A stretch of 64,000 bases of DNA from CALBTQ01 sp036725605 (GTDB taxonomy: Bacteria; Lernaellota; Lernaellaia; Lernaellales; Lernaellaceae). The DNA lies in contig DAIMDW010000001.1 of NCBI GenBank assembly GCA_036725605.1, forward strand, positions 616,863-680,862, in the 5' to 3' direction. Positions 1-8,444 of the stretch are shown here, in pieces. A program made the translations under genes and the position numbers. Each line of letters starts with the position of its first letter. Position 1 is the first letter of the stretch. Below the pieces are notes generated by a model. That model was not told the DNA's origin. It saw only the letters and a program-made list of their open reading frames with translations, and did not search any database.

Positions 1-798
1 AATGCATATCCGGATTTCATCGAACACCACCTAAATACTGACCTTAAGAGAGACAAACGATTTGATGTTATTAATGGCGCGGTAGAGGCTTATTCAGCCA
101 TCCAAATCGTATTACGTTATCGCCTCGATTTCATGAATCTCAAGCCCGATCTCGTAATCGTATTCGTCGGCTGGAATTCAATGATCGATTTCGATAACAA
201 TCCGATAAACAAACACCCTCGCGACACAAGTGTAATTGTCAATAATTTCAAGGAAAGGACGACTCCCGCAGTAAATCTAAAAAAGAATAGTAAAACATAT
301 ATCGGCTATTTATTTGGTTCTCTCTGGAAAAAAAGCAAAAAAGGCAAGGAAAATAGTAAACCTTCACCGTTTTATCGCCCGATCGAATCAACACACGTAT
401 GCAATTATCCGCCGCGGGCGATTTGTCTCTACCTGAACCTGCTGGTGGATTTCCTCATTGAGGAAGTACACCTATCCCCCGACAAGATCGTACTGTGCAC
501 ACTGCCCGGCCTTATACAAAGCGGGGAAGCCCCTTCGCAAAAAGCGCTGAATCTGAGTCAATGGTTGCCGGACTGGACGAAAGGCAACACCTATTTATAT
601 GCTCTCGCCTACGAAGGATATAATCGGCACATTCGGGAAATATGCCGCCAACGCGGGCTGCACCTGATCGACCTGGAGCAATGGTCTCGGGAAAATCTGC
701 AACTGGATAATGATTTCTTCGACCTGGTGCATTTCCACTGGTATGTTCATCCGATGGTCGGCGAATACATCGCCAAAAACCTGGAGACGTTTATCTAA
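1..798 (+). CDS. SGNH/GDSL-like hydrolase, 5'-truncated by the window edge
   Basis: The reading frame is open from the first base, so the protein starts before the window; the first in-frame ATG (133) is internal. The visible part runs 265 codons. Motifs fit the SGNH hydrolase fold: a Gly-containing block II (VINGAVEAYSA), then a strand ending in VFVGWNS in the place of the block III GxND, and a C-terminal DLVHFHW resembling the DxxH block V that carries the catalytic Asp and His. The nucleophile Ser would lie upstream and is not visible. Such enzymes often act on acylated sugars, but the substrate here is unknown. Its stop overlaps the stop of the convergent gene at 795 by 4 bases. GC content is lower than in most of the window. 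Confidence 0.6.
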   Translation, partial: NAYPDFIEHHLNTDLKRDKRFDVINGAVEAYSAIQIVLRYRLDFMNLKPDLVIVFVGWNSMIDFDNNPINKHPRDTSVIVNNFKERTTPAVNLKKNSKTYIGYLFGSLWKKSKKGKENSKPSPFYRPIESTHVCNYPPRAICLYLNLLVDFLIEEVHLSPDKIVLCTLPGLIQSGEAPSQKALNLSQWLPDWTKGNTYLYALAYEGYNRHIREICRQRGLHLIDLEQWSRENLQLDNDFFDLVHFHWYVHPMVGEYIAKNLETFI

Positions 799-1862
799 TC
801 CCACCCATAAGCGCGGTGCAAACGATCGCGCAGCAACCGTTCGAGGATGGCGCGGTTGCGCGTCCAACGAGCATCCGGCGGCGGCACGGCGGCCGGCGTT
901 TCCTCCAACACCGTGAAGAAGGCTTCGCTGTCGGCAAGCGGTCGACGCGCGGTCAATTCCCGATCGGCAAACAGCACGCCTTCCAGGCAATAGAGCCAGA
1001 GGGTTTCGATGCCCGCCGCTTTGGCCGCCGCCACGTCCGGCGCGAACAGACCGGCCCGGTCGAAGCTCTTGCCCTCGTTGCCGGGGATGACGCCCTCCCA
1101 AGTACTGCCCAACGTGATCCACGCCCGCTCGCCCACGCGGCGCGCCAGTTCGCCGGCGTATTCGTACAGCACGCGTTGCGCCGATCCCGGCGGCACGACC
1201 AGCGGCACGGCGGTGGGCAGGTACGAGTTGTAAAACATCGCGTTGTAGGCGTCGAAAGGCACGCTGAACACGGGCATCTCCAGGTAATCCTGCAGCGTGT
1301 GGCCGTCGTGGATCAGATCGGCGATCAGAAACGGGAACACCGCGCTGGACACGCGAACGCCCTCGCCCTGCAGCGTCCGGACGATCTCACCCAAGCGGCG
1401 TGAAGCCCAGGCGAAGCGGCGCGGATTGCGGTTGGCCAGAAAGAGTTTGGCGAACGACAAGGCGCGCGCGTACCACGGCGGGCCGGGGAAAAACGCGGCT
1501 TCCATCTGCGTCCACGGCGTCTCGACATCGACGACCAGCCAGTCGGGTTTGCCGCCGAATTTGACACAACCTTCGAGGATCGTCTCGACCATCCGCGCGG
1601 TCGCGTCGACGTTGCGTTCGTTGATCCAATAGCCCAGCGACTTGGGCAGCAACGGCCAAAGGCAATAGGTCGCGCCCGCTTCGCGCAATGCCTGCGCCAA
1701 GGCCAGATGCTCGGCCAGCCGCTCGGACGCAAACCGGCCGTCGTCTTCCGGAAAACGCAGGGCATGCCCCAAGGTCAGGCGATGGCGCCCCAACAATTCG
1801 ACTACATCCGCTTGACTCAACTCGCGCGGGGACAACGTCTCACAATACACGCCGAACTTCAT
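795..1862 (-). CDS. hypothetical protein, TIM-barrel-like
   Basis: 355-residue soluble protein with no signal peptide. I do not recognise the family. Alternating strand/helix patterns (KFGVYCETL at the N-terminus, WLVVDVETPW near residue 108, WLYCLEGVLF near residue 290) and conserved acidic residues at strand ends look like a (beta/alpha)8 barrel of glycosidase or sugar-isomerase type, but that is inference from the pattern only. The start lies 6 bases after the stop of the upstream methyltransferase gene, so the two are probably cotranscribed. There is no strong Shine-Dalgarno site before the ATG. Confidence 0.6.
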   Translation of the reverse strand: MKFGVYCETLSPRELSQADVVELLGRHRLTLGHALRFPEDDGRFASERLAEHLALAQALREAGATYCLWPLLPKSLGYWINERNVDATARMVETILEGCVKFGGKPDWLVVDVETPWTQMEAAFFPGPPWYARALSFAKLFLANRNPRRFAWASRRLGEIVRTLQGEGVRVSSAVFPFLIADLIHDGHTLQDYLEMPVFSVPFDAYNAMFYNSYLPTAVPLVVPPGSAQRVLYEYAGELARRVGERAWITLGSTWEGVIPGNEGKSFDRAGLFAPDVAAAKAAGIETLWLYCLEGVLFADRELTARRPLADSEAFFTVLEETPAAVPPPDARWTRNRAILERLLRDRLHRAYGWD

Positions 1863-1868
1863 TCGCTG

Positions 1869-2579
1869 CTACTTGCCTTTCTTGCGCTTATCCACTTCCG
1901 GGCCGGTCAAGGGCACGAACATGACCGGCAACACCGATTTTTGCGTCGTACCGTCTTTGGTCTTCACGATCAGCATCAGCTCTTGCACGTTTTTGCCCAC
2001 GGGAATGATCATCCGTCCACCGACCTTGAGTTGATCGATCAGCGGTTGCGGCACGTGGTCGGGCGCGGCGGTGACGATGATGCTATCGAACGGCGCGTGT
2101 TCGGCCCAGCCCCGGTAGCCGTCGCCGCACCTGACCTCGACGTTGCGATAGCCCAGGCCCTGCAGGCGTTCGCGGGCGCTGTCGGCCAGGGCGCAGATGA
2201 TCTCGATGGTGTACACGTGCTTGCTCAGCTCGGCCAGGATCGCCGCCTGGTATCCCGAGCCGGTGCCGACCTCCAGCACCGTTTCGCCGCCCCGCAGTTG
2301 CAGCGCCTCGGTCATGAAGCCAACAATGTACGGTTGGCTGATCGTCTGGTCGTGCTCGATCGGCAGCGCCCGGTCGGAATAGGCGAACGGACGATAGCGC
2401 TCGGGCACAAACAGGTGACGCTCGACCTTGCGCATCGCCTGCAGCACGCGCGCGTCGCTCACGCCCTGCGCCTTGACCACCTGCACCATGCGTTCACGCT
2501 GCCGCGCCCAGTCGTCGGCATGGCAGGCCAACGCGATGAGCAGCAACAGCAGCACGCTGATTATCATCGGCCGAAACAT
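1869..2579 (-). CDS. pcm: protein-L-isoaspartate O-methyltransferase, exported form
   Basis: Transfers methyl from S-adenosylmethionine to isoaspartyl residues in damaged proteins. The SAM-binding glycine loop EVGTGSGYQAAIL, the upstream DRALPIEHDQTISQPYIV segment and the C-terminal GGRMIIPVG are typical of the PCMT family. The ATG at 2579 (236 aa) is preferred over the longer frame because GGAGAC sits just upstream of it. From this start the protein begins with a hydrophobic signal peptide (MFRPMIISVLLLLLIALA) followed by CHADD, so the enzyme probably acts in the periplasm. The basic tail KRKKGK is unremarkable. It is the first gene of a likely two-gene unit with the unknown gene at 795-1862. 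Confidence 0.9.
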   Translation of the reverse strand: MFRPMIISVLLLLLIALACHADDWARQRERMVQVVKAQGVSDARVLQAMRKVERHLFVPERYRPFAYSDRALPIEHDQTISQPYIVGFMTEALQLRGGETVLEVGTGSGYQAAILAELSKHVYTIEIICALADSARERLQGLGYRNVEVRCGDGYRGWAEHAPFDSIIVTAAPDHVPQPLIDQLKVGGRMIIPVGKNVQELMLIVKTKDGTTQKSVLPVMFVPLTGPEVDKRKKGK

Positions 2580-2641
2580 GATCGTCTCCCCCCCCACTTG
2601 CAGTGTAAGCAGCACCGGAAAGGATGCCAAGGGCGGGAACG

Positions 2642-3430
2642 TCAGACGGCCGGGGCGCGCAGTTGGTGCGCCGGCGTGAAATAGCGCCGCCAAAGAATCA
2701 GCGTGCCGCCGATCGTGGCCGAGGCGATCACGGCGGTCAGCAAGTAGAAGATGATCACCTGATAGCGCACGGCCAGGATCGGCTCGACGCCGCTGATAAT
2801 CTGACCGGTCATCATACCCGGCAACTGGACGATGCCCGCGGTCATCATCGAGTTGATCGCCGGGACCATCGCCTGACGCAACGCCTCGCGCACCACGTGC
2901 AGCGACGCCTGCCAGCTCGTCGCCCCGACGATCAGCGCGGCTTCAATGCGGTCGCGGCCCTCTTTCATGCCGCGATCCAGCGCCCGCACGCCGATCGCCA
3001 GACCGGTCATCGCGCCGTTGAGCATCATCCCGACGATGGGAATCACGTACGCCGGGTTGTAATAGGGCTCGATGCCGATCACCAGGTAAAACACGTAGGC
3101 GGCCAGCACGACCGTGCACAGGCCGATCACGCCCGAGGCGATAAGCACCAGGCGCAGGCCCATTACCCCCGCGCGCTTGGCGGCGTTGTAGCCGGCGACG
3201 ATCGTCATGACCAGCAGGATGCCCGCCACCGGCAGCGGCCGGTCGAGCGCAAACACGTAATGCAGAATGAAGCCCACCGCCACCAGTTGCACGAACACGC
3301 GCACCGAGCCGATGAGCAGGTCCTTTTCCAGCGTCAGACGCAGCACGGTGCTGATGACGATGGGAATGAGCATCAGCAAGGCGCTGATGAACAGGTCGAG
3401 GTACGTCAGGTGGAACATCGCCTCGTTCAT
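2642..3430 (-). CDS. fetB: FetB-type ABC exporter permease (UPF0014)
   Basis: 262-residue membrane protein with about six hydrophobic segments. The family hallmarks VGMMLNGAMTGLAIG and QLPGMMTGQIISG are present, as in E. coli FetB/YbbM. In that system FetA and FetB form an exporter linked to iron homeostasis and oxidative stress resistance. The start codon overlaps the stop of the ATPase gene (ATGA at 3427-3430), showing translational coupling. The function is inferred from family membership; the exported metal is not visible in the sequence. Confidence 0.85.
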   Translation of the reverse strand: MNEAMFHLTYLDLFISALLMLIPIVISTVLRLTLEKDLLIGSVRVFVQLVAVGFILHYVFALDRPLPVAGILLVMTIVAGYNAAKRAGVMGLRLVLIASGVIGLCTVVLAAYVFYLVIGIEPYYNPAYVIPIVGMMLNGAMTGLAIGVRALDRGMKEGRDRIEAALIVGATSWQASLHVVREALRQAMVPAINSMMTAGIVQLPGMMTGQIISGVEPILAVRYQVIIFYLLTAVIASATIGGTLILWRRYFTPAHQLRAPAV

Positions 3431-4158
3431 GACGCCTCCCGCCGCAGCAAGGCGGCCGCGGGGCCGTCCGGCGCGAGGATTTCCCGCGGCGGTCCGTCGG
3501 CGGCGATGAGCCCGTCGGCCAGGTACAGCACGCGGGCGCAGAATTGCAGATGCTCCAGCTTGTGCGACACGTGCAGCACGGTCTTGCCCGCTTCGGCCAC
3601 GAGGCGGTGCAGATCGTCCAGAATCTCGCCGGCCACCTTCGGATCGAGGTTGGCCATGCTCTCGTCGAGCATGAGCACTTCGGGTTCGAGGTAGAGGATC
3701 CGCGCCAGTTGCACGCGGGCTTGCTGGCCGGTCGACAGCGCCTGGGCGTCGCGGTCGGCCAGCTCCGACGGCAGGCGCATCAGGTCGAGCATCCGTCGGG
3801 CGCGTGCGACGTCGCCGGGCTGCTCGCGCAGGGTGTCGGGCGCCAGCACGTTGTCGAGCACCGAGCCGGGGAACATCACCGTCCGCTGATTGACCAGGGT
3901 AATACGGCGGCGCAACTCGGTGACCGGCAGGTCCGTCAGCAGTTGCCCGCCGTAGCGGATCTCGCCGCCGGTAGGATCTTCCAGCCGGTTGAGCAGCCGC
4001 AGGATGGTCGTTTTGCCGCTGCCGCTCGCGCCGATCAGACCGACGCACTGCCCGGCGGGGACGGTCATGCTCACGCCGCGCAGGATGGGCGTCGCCACGC
4101 CGCCGGCGCCGGGTTTGACGTGCTGCACGTTGCGTAGTTGGATGTCCAGCGTACTCAT
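3427..4158 (-). CDS. fetA: FetA-type ABC exporter ATP-binding protein
   Basis: 243-residue ABC ATPase. The Walker A motif GASGSGKT is at residues 43-50, the signature is LSTGQ at 141-145 (Thr in place of the usual Gly), and Walker B VLMLDE ends at E166. The ATG at 4158 begins the protein just before the first beta strand; the upstream in-frame extension (to 4221) is AT-rich and looks non-coding. It partners the FetB-like permease encoded immediately downstream with a 4-base overlap. The pair is expected to pump a metal, probably iron, out of the cytoplasm. Confidence 0.85.
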   Translation of the reverse strand: MSTLDIQLRNVQHVKPGAGGVATPILRGVSMTVPAGQCVGLIGASGSGKTTILRLLNRLEDPTGGEIRYGGQLLTDLPVTELRRRITLVNQRTVMFPGSVLDNVLAPDTLREQPGDVARARRMLDLMRLPSELADRDAQALSTGQQARVQLARILYLEPEVLMLDESMANLDPKVAGEILDDLHRLVAEAGKTVLHVSHKLEHLQFCARVLYLADGLIAADGPPREILAPDGPAAALLRREAS

Positions 4159-4552
4159 CGACCACCCTGGGAAGTTGTCAGCGGGCATCATAACCACTAA
4201 GGACTTATGGCGAAAGGGCATCGGCTGGGATCAGCATTGTGGGACAAAGGATATACCAGGAATAATGCCTAAACCTGTTTTCAACCACCATTGCTCAGGA
4301 TCTTGCTCGGCGCATACAAGCCGAGCGCAGGACAATTCATGGGATGATATCTCATTTGGCAGAACGATTTTTAAAAAGATTCAAATTTTTAATGGTTGCT
4401 GGATAGAAAAATGATAATTGTTGAGGAGCGATGACTAAGTGTGGTAAAGAATAGTATAATAAAAATAATCCTAATTTTCATCAGGATGACAATGGATTTT
4501 TACGTAATTTATTGATAGATCTATAATCAGTATTTACTCGTGAGGTAGATTA
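4159..4552. other. AT-rich intergenic region at the left edge of island 1
   Basis: About 390 bases without a convincing gene. Base composition shifts sharply from GC-rich to AT-rich around 4190. The only signal I can support is a possible promoter reading rightward (see 4431-4460). No recombinase gene, tRNA or obvious direct repeat marks the boundary. Confidence 0.5.
4431..4460 (+). promoter_or_regulatory. possible sigma70-type promoter upstream of the asparaginase-like gene
   Basis: A perfect TATAAT at 4455-4460 is preceded, 18 bases upstream, by ATGACT (four of six matches to TTGACA). The start codon of the next gene is about 93 bases downstream. AT-rich sequence produces such matches by chance, so confidence is low. 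Confidence 0.3.
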
Positions 4553-5659
4553 ATGCGCGTCAATAACATCTTACTAATAACAACAGGTGGTACAATTCAA
4601 GGAAATGTGGCGATAAGAAAAGATAAGGATAGCATTCACAAAATAAATAGTTTTGCAGAGTTGATTTTACCAACCAACGGATATTTTAAGGATAAGTGGC
4701 AATGTGATATTAATGTCGATTTGGAGGAGATGTGTAATGTTGACAGCTCCGATATTTTGCCGGAGCATTGGAAAAAATTATGCGAGCTTATTGTTCAAAA
4801 ATATGATGAATATGACTCATTTATTATTTCCCATGGAACAAACACCCTAGGTTATACTTGTGCAGCTCTATCATTTGCTATATCTAACCTTGGTAAACCA
4901 GTGATATTAACTGGCTCTCAGGTTCCTGCCGGTTTGCCTGGTTCTGATGCCATAACAAATCTAAACAATGCTATAAAAGTTGCTGCCTGGCCATATGCCG
5001 ACACGCAAGTAAAAGGTGTGGTGGCAGTATTTGGGAGCCATATTATTACAGGTACTCGAGTGAAAAAAAGTACGGAGTTTGACTACGACGCATTTCAGTC
5101 TTTTTCATCAGGCAGTATTGGTCGAATCGGAAGAATAATAAATTTCAATGAAAAAAATCTCAAAAAACATCTCGGATACCTACAGTCTAAACATTATAAT
5201 ATGGCATTACATTCGGATGATTTGATTTGGAATAATGAATATGACATGAGAATTGTTTCCTTAACTGAATTTCCAGGAATGTCACCAGATATTTTTAAAA
5301 CGCTAGTTGAAAATAATGATATCAAAGGCTTTATATTCAGAGCATTTGGCGCAGGCGACGTGAGTGCAAACTTACACAAAGCATTTGAATATCTTAAAAC
5401 ATATGAGATCCCAATTGTAGTGACAACACAGGCACCAAATGGGAATAGCAATTTTCAAGTAAATGAACCTGGGCAACTCCTTAAAGAAAAGAAACTGGCA
5501 ATTCCAGCTTACGATATGAGTATTGAATCCCAAACTGCAAAGTTAGCTTGGCTTCTGGCAAAAAAAGCAAAGGGGGAAATGGGTTATTCCGATGTGTTGA
5601 GAGAAATGACCGAAGATTATCGCGGTGAGATTAACGTATTACTTGAGCAAAAACAGTAA
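4553..5659 (+). CDS. L-asparaginase family amidohydrolase with an altered active-site motif
   Basis: 368 residues, within the range of type I asparaginases and GatD-like proteins. The N-terminal TTGGTIQ motif holds the first catalytic Thr (T14). The second motif reads HGTNT (residues 94-98) where asparaginases have HGTDT: the Asp that binds the substrate amino group is Asn97. The GSQVP loop (121-125) and the RVKKSTEFDYDAFQS region with a candidate catalytic Lys are present. Substrate preference is therefore uncertain; a related amidohydrolase role is possible. The gene is much more AT-rich than its chromosomal surroundings and lies in island 1, with a membrane protein gene about 40 bases downstream. 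Confidence 0.75.
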   Translation: MRVNNILLITTGGTIQGNVAIRKDKDSIHKINSFAELILPTNGYFKDKWQCDINVDLEEMCNVDSSDILPEHWKKLCELIVQKYDEYDSFIISHGTNTLGYTCAALSFAISNLGKPVILTGSQVPAGLPGSDAITNLNNAIKVAAWPYADTQVKGVVAVFGSHIITGTRVKKSTEFDYDAFQSFSSGSIGRIGRIINFNEKNLKKHLGYLQSKHYNMALHSDDLIWNNEYDMRIVSLTEFPGMSPDIFKTLVENNDIKGFIFRAFGAGDVSANLHKAFEYLKTYEIPIVVTTQAPNGNSNFQVNEPGQLLKEKKLAIPAYDMSIESQTAKLAWLLAKKAKGEMGYSDVLREMTEDYRGEINVLLEQKQ

Positions 5660-5699
5660 ATACTATCGATTAATGATTTAGGATTATAAGCAATGGAAT

Positions 5700-6515
5700 A
5701 TGGATGTGATTATGAATGAAATAGAATTACTTATAATAAAATTTGTTGTTTCAATATTCATTGTACTTCTTCTTTCTTTTATTGCAGAGCATGTAAGTCC
5801 AAAATGGGCTGGGATTCTTTCTGGATTTCCAACGGGCAGTGCAATTACATTACATTTTTTTGCATTGGAGAATGGTTTAACATTTGCGGGAGAAAGTGCA
5901 ATTTATAATATGGTTGGTCTTGTAGCTATGCAAATGTTTATATTTAGTTATTATTTATGTGGTGTAAAGCTGAAGAGATACAAGATAATAATGTCAACAA
6001 TAGGTGGATTTATTGGTTATACAATAACTATCTCCTTAATATCAAGATTGCCAATTAATCCATATCTAGCCACAATTATCCCAATTATATCATTTTTCAT
6101 TTTTAAGTCTTCCTTTAAGAAGATTATCCATTCGACGATTGGTGAAAAAATTAAGCCAACATGTAAAGTTATTATAAGTAGGTCCGGTATTGCGGCAATA
6201 ACAATTTGTCTGATCACTGGTGTTGCAGAGATAGTAGGCTCAACTTGGGCTGGACTTTTTTCTGCTTTCCCAACCACATTATTTCCGTTAATTTTGATCA
6301 TTCATTATAGTTACGGAGAGCAATATGCACATTCAATAATAAAACATGTGCCAGATGGTCTCGGTGGTTTACTAACATATTCCTTAATTTTGTATTTGTC
6401 CTATCCCTCAATTAGTCTTTATTTAGGAATAGCCTTGGCCTTTTCTGGAGCGTTATCATATTTGCTATTATATAGCCTTCTACAGAAAAATTTGGCGAAA
6501 CCAAACTCGTTATAA
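5700..6515 (+). CDS. small integral membrane protein with an internal duplication (GlpM/DUF3147-like)
   Basis: 271 residues and about eight hydrophobic segments. Two similar halves each carry a motif of the form WAG(I/L)(L/F)S(G/A)FPT (near residues 37 and 187) followed by hydrophobic helices, indicating an internal duplication. The motif recalls GlpM/DUF3147 membrane proteins, but I am not certain of the family. A start at 5712 (MNEIELL) is an equally plausible alternative. It follows the asparaginase-like gene by 40 bases in the same orientation and shares its AT-rich composition, so the two may be cotranscribed. Confidence 0.6.
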   Translation: MDVIMNEIELLIIKFVVSIFIVLLLSFIAEHVSPKWAGILSGFPTGSAITLHFFALENGLTFAGESAIYNMVGLVAMQMFIFSYYLCGVKLKRYKIIMSTIGGFIGYTITISLISRLPINPYLATIIPIISFFIFKSSFKKIIHSTIGEKIKPTCKVIISRSGIAAITICLITGVAEIVGSTWAGLFSAFPTTLFPLILIIHYSYGEQYAHSIIKHVPDGLGGLLTYSLILYLSYPSISLYLGIALAFSGALSYLLLYSLLQKNLAKPNSL

Positions 6516-6540
6516 TTATATACTTTCCATCTCTCCCTCC

Positions 6541-8091
6541 CTATAAAATCGTCGGAATTTCTTTCTCAAAGGATTCATTTTCAAAATCGCCTAAAATGAA
6601 ATCATTTGCTTCCAATAAAATTTTTGGGTCAAAACGATAATATCCCTGTAAAGTTCCATTATTAGTAGAAACAAACTTTTTCCGCAATAGCTGTTTGGAT
6701 ATCATATGGCGCATACTCCATACAGGATCCTTTACGGCACAAACTGTGCCAGGAGATAAGCCAAGGGATTTCAGGTCCTCGAGAGAGGCTAAGGAAACGT
6801 CTTTAACCTCCAAAACATTTTTTATTGATCTCAATGAAGCTTCTTTATTGCCCGGTAAATGAAGAGCTATAGTTCCAATTTGTGTTTTTAGAATCAAAGT
6901 CTTTAGTTCATTTTCCAATGGTATATTCTTTGCGGCAGCCGCTTCTTCGCAAGAAACAACAGGCTCATCAAGGAAAAACGCTTTCAACATTATTCCAGGC
7001 TCTGGCAAAGAAGATTTGTTATCATATAGATTCTCATTAGTTACTCTTATCGCCCTTTTCCATTCCATTTTAAAGGCTTTATATAAATTCCTACTCTCAT
7101 GTTGATCTAACAGAAGTCTTCCACGTCTAATTCGATGAGGATTGTTCAGAACATGGTCAGCAATATAAGCTCTTGATGTGTTGTTTGAAGGATCAAAGAA
7201 CATTACCATATCCTCAAGAGGAGTATCTGGTTTTTTCACTCTCCGTATAACGATTTTATGCTCTAGTTGCGCTTTTATAATTTGTTTATGGTCGTCCCAA
7301 TCCGAATCCGGAACAAAATAAAGTCGTTGAATTTCCACACCACGATTAACGGCTTTAAAATTTTTATCGAGATACTCTTGTTGTTCATCATCTTCTTTCC
7401 AAAATTCAGAAGATAGAGCGGCAACTGCATAAATTTTTATAGGTTTTTTAGCATTTTCCATTTCTTCAAACAAAGCATTATAGTACTGTCCCGGTGTCAA
7501 TTCTATTTGCCCTTGTGACGCCATAATTAGTGAATTATAAAAATTGGATATAATATAATCATCAATATTTTTTCTCCATGAAACAGGAAGACCTGTCAAA
7601 CATTGTTTGATGTGATTGAACAAGTTTTCCTGCTTTGGATAAATTTGTTTGAGCTCATCCTTAACTCTATTTAACCAATCCTTTAGATGACTTTTTATTA
7701 ACTCCGGATTTGTTTGGTCCCAATTAATTGTTGTTATCCCATGAAGGTCTGTTGGAAGACTTGCTTCTCCCTTGTCGTTTTTTATTCGCAATATTCCCGT
7801 GCGACGTTTTCCGAAACGATCTAAAAACATCCCCAATTCTAACAAGACATTGTCCCTTGGCGATAACCGAATTTCTCCTCGAACATCAACTTTATCATCA
7901 GGATTGGCAATTAAAATTGCGGCATCAACTTCAGTTTCTAGTAAAGCATCAAGAGTAACATCTCCGCTTTTACAAACCTTTTCCCAATAAACTACATCCG
8001 CACCAAGTTTTTTCAAATGACGTTGAACAACTACACCAATATTATGAGCTTCCGTTGATGATCCAATAAATACCCTAGGCATATTTCCCAA
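6541..8091 (-). CDS. TIR-like nucleotide-binding domain protein with C-terminal YbaK-like editing domain
   Basis: 516 residues from a TTG start at 8091, which lies 4 bases after GGAGG; an ATG three codons in (8082) is the alternative. Residues 4-135 match the 'predicted nucleotide-binding TIR-like' family (CAP12/PCTIR): RVFIGSSTEAHNIGVVVQ, then SPRDNVLLELGMFLDRFG, whose Glu85 is the presumed NADase residue, then ...RRTGILRI. Residues 155-350 form a domain I do not recognise. Residues 375-505 resemble YbaK/ProX aminoacyl-tRNA deacylases: VVSCEEAAAAKNI, ELKTLIL, a middle LPGNKEASLRSIKNVL, and LGLSPGTVCAV. TIR-like proteins of this group act in antiphage defence by NAD degradation; the fusion to an editing-type domain is unusual. 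It is AT-rich and convergent with the neighbouring genes of island 1. Confidence 0.7.
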   Translation of the reverse strand: MGNMPRVFIGSSTEAHNIGVVVQRHLKKLGADVVYWEKVCKSGDVTLDALLETEVDAAILIANPDDKVDVRGEIRLSPRDNVLLELGMFLDRFGKRRTGILRIKNDKGEASLPTDLHGITTINWDQTNPELIKSHLKDWLNRVKDELKQIYPKQENLFNHIKQCLTGLPVSWRKNIDDYIISNFYNSLIMASQGQIELTPGQYYNALFEEMENAKKPIKIYAVAALSSEFWKEDDEQQEYLDKNFKAVNRGVEIQRLYFVPDSDWDDHKQIIKAQLEHKIVIRRVKKPDTPLEDMVMFFDPSNNTSRAYIADHVLNNPHRIRRGRLLLDQHESRNLYKAFKMEWKRAIRVTNENLYDNKSSLPEPGIMLKAFFLDEPVVSCEEAAAAKNIPLENELKTLILKTQIGTIALHLPGNKEASLRSIKNVLEVKDVSLASLEDLKSLGLSPGTVCAVKDPVWSMRHMISKQLLRKKFVSTNNGTLQGYYRFDPKILLEANDFILGDFENESFEKEIPTIL

Positions 8092-8444
8092 AATACCTCC
8101 ATCAAAAAATGATGTTTCATTTTAGATAAATGTAATATTAATTCAACTACAATTTTATATTTGATGAACAAAGCATAATTATTCTAATCAGATAACCAGA
8201 AACTAACCTTGCAATATATAAGTTTCCAATTTATTGTAAAAGATTTATCTTCGCACTCAGAATAATATAATAGTTAATACCAATCACGAATCTTTGCTGG
8301 CTTTAACCGTTGATGGGGCTTTGTAATAGAATTGCATCCACAGCCATACCCAACCCAAGGCACCCGGCCACGCAAACCAACTTCTCTGTGCTCGCTCCTT
8401 CTGCTATGTTACTATTCAAGAAGCAATCCAAGTGGGAGAGATCG
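8092..8444. other. AT-rich intergenic region at the right edge of island 1
   Basis: About 350 bases between the divergent TIR-like and amidohydrolase genes. Composition returns to GC-rich near 8300. The frame of the amidohydrolase is open back to 8310, but the lipoprotein signal starts only at 8445. I see no RNA gene, clear promoter or repeat here. Confidence 0.4.

Noticed and set aside
2642..4165. 507-codon frame covering both ABC exporter genes
   Set aside because: Only its C-terminal half is the real FetB-like permease; the first half is an out-of-frame reading of the ATPase gene, whose own frame has all ABC motifs. The real permease start is the ATGA overlap at 3430.
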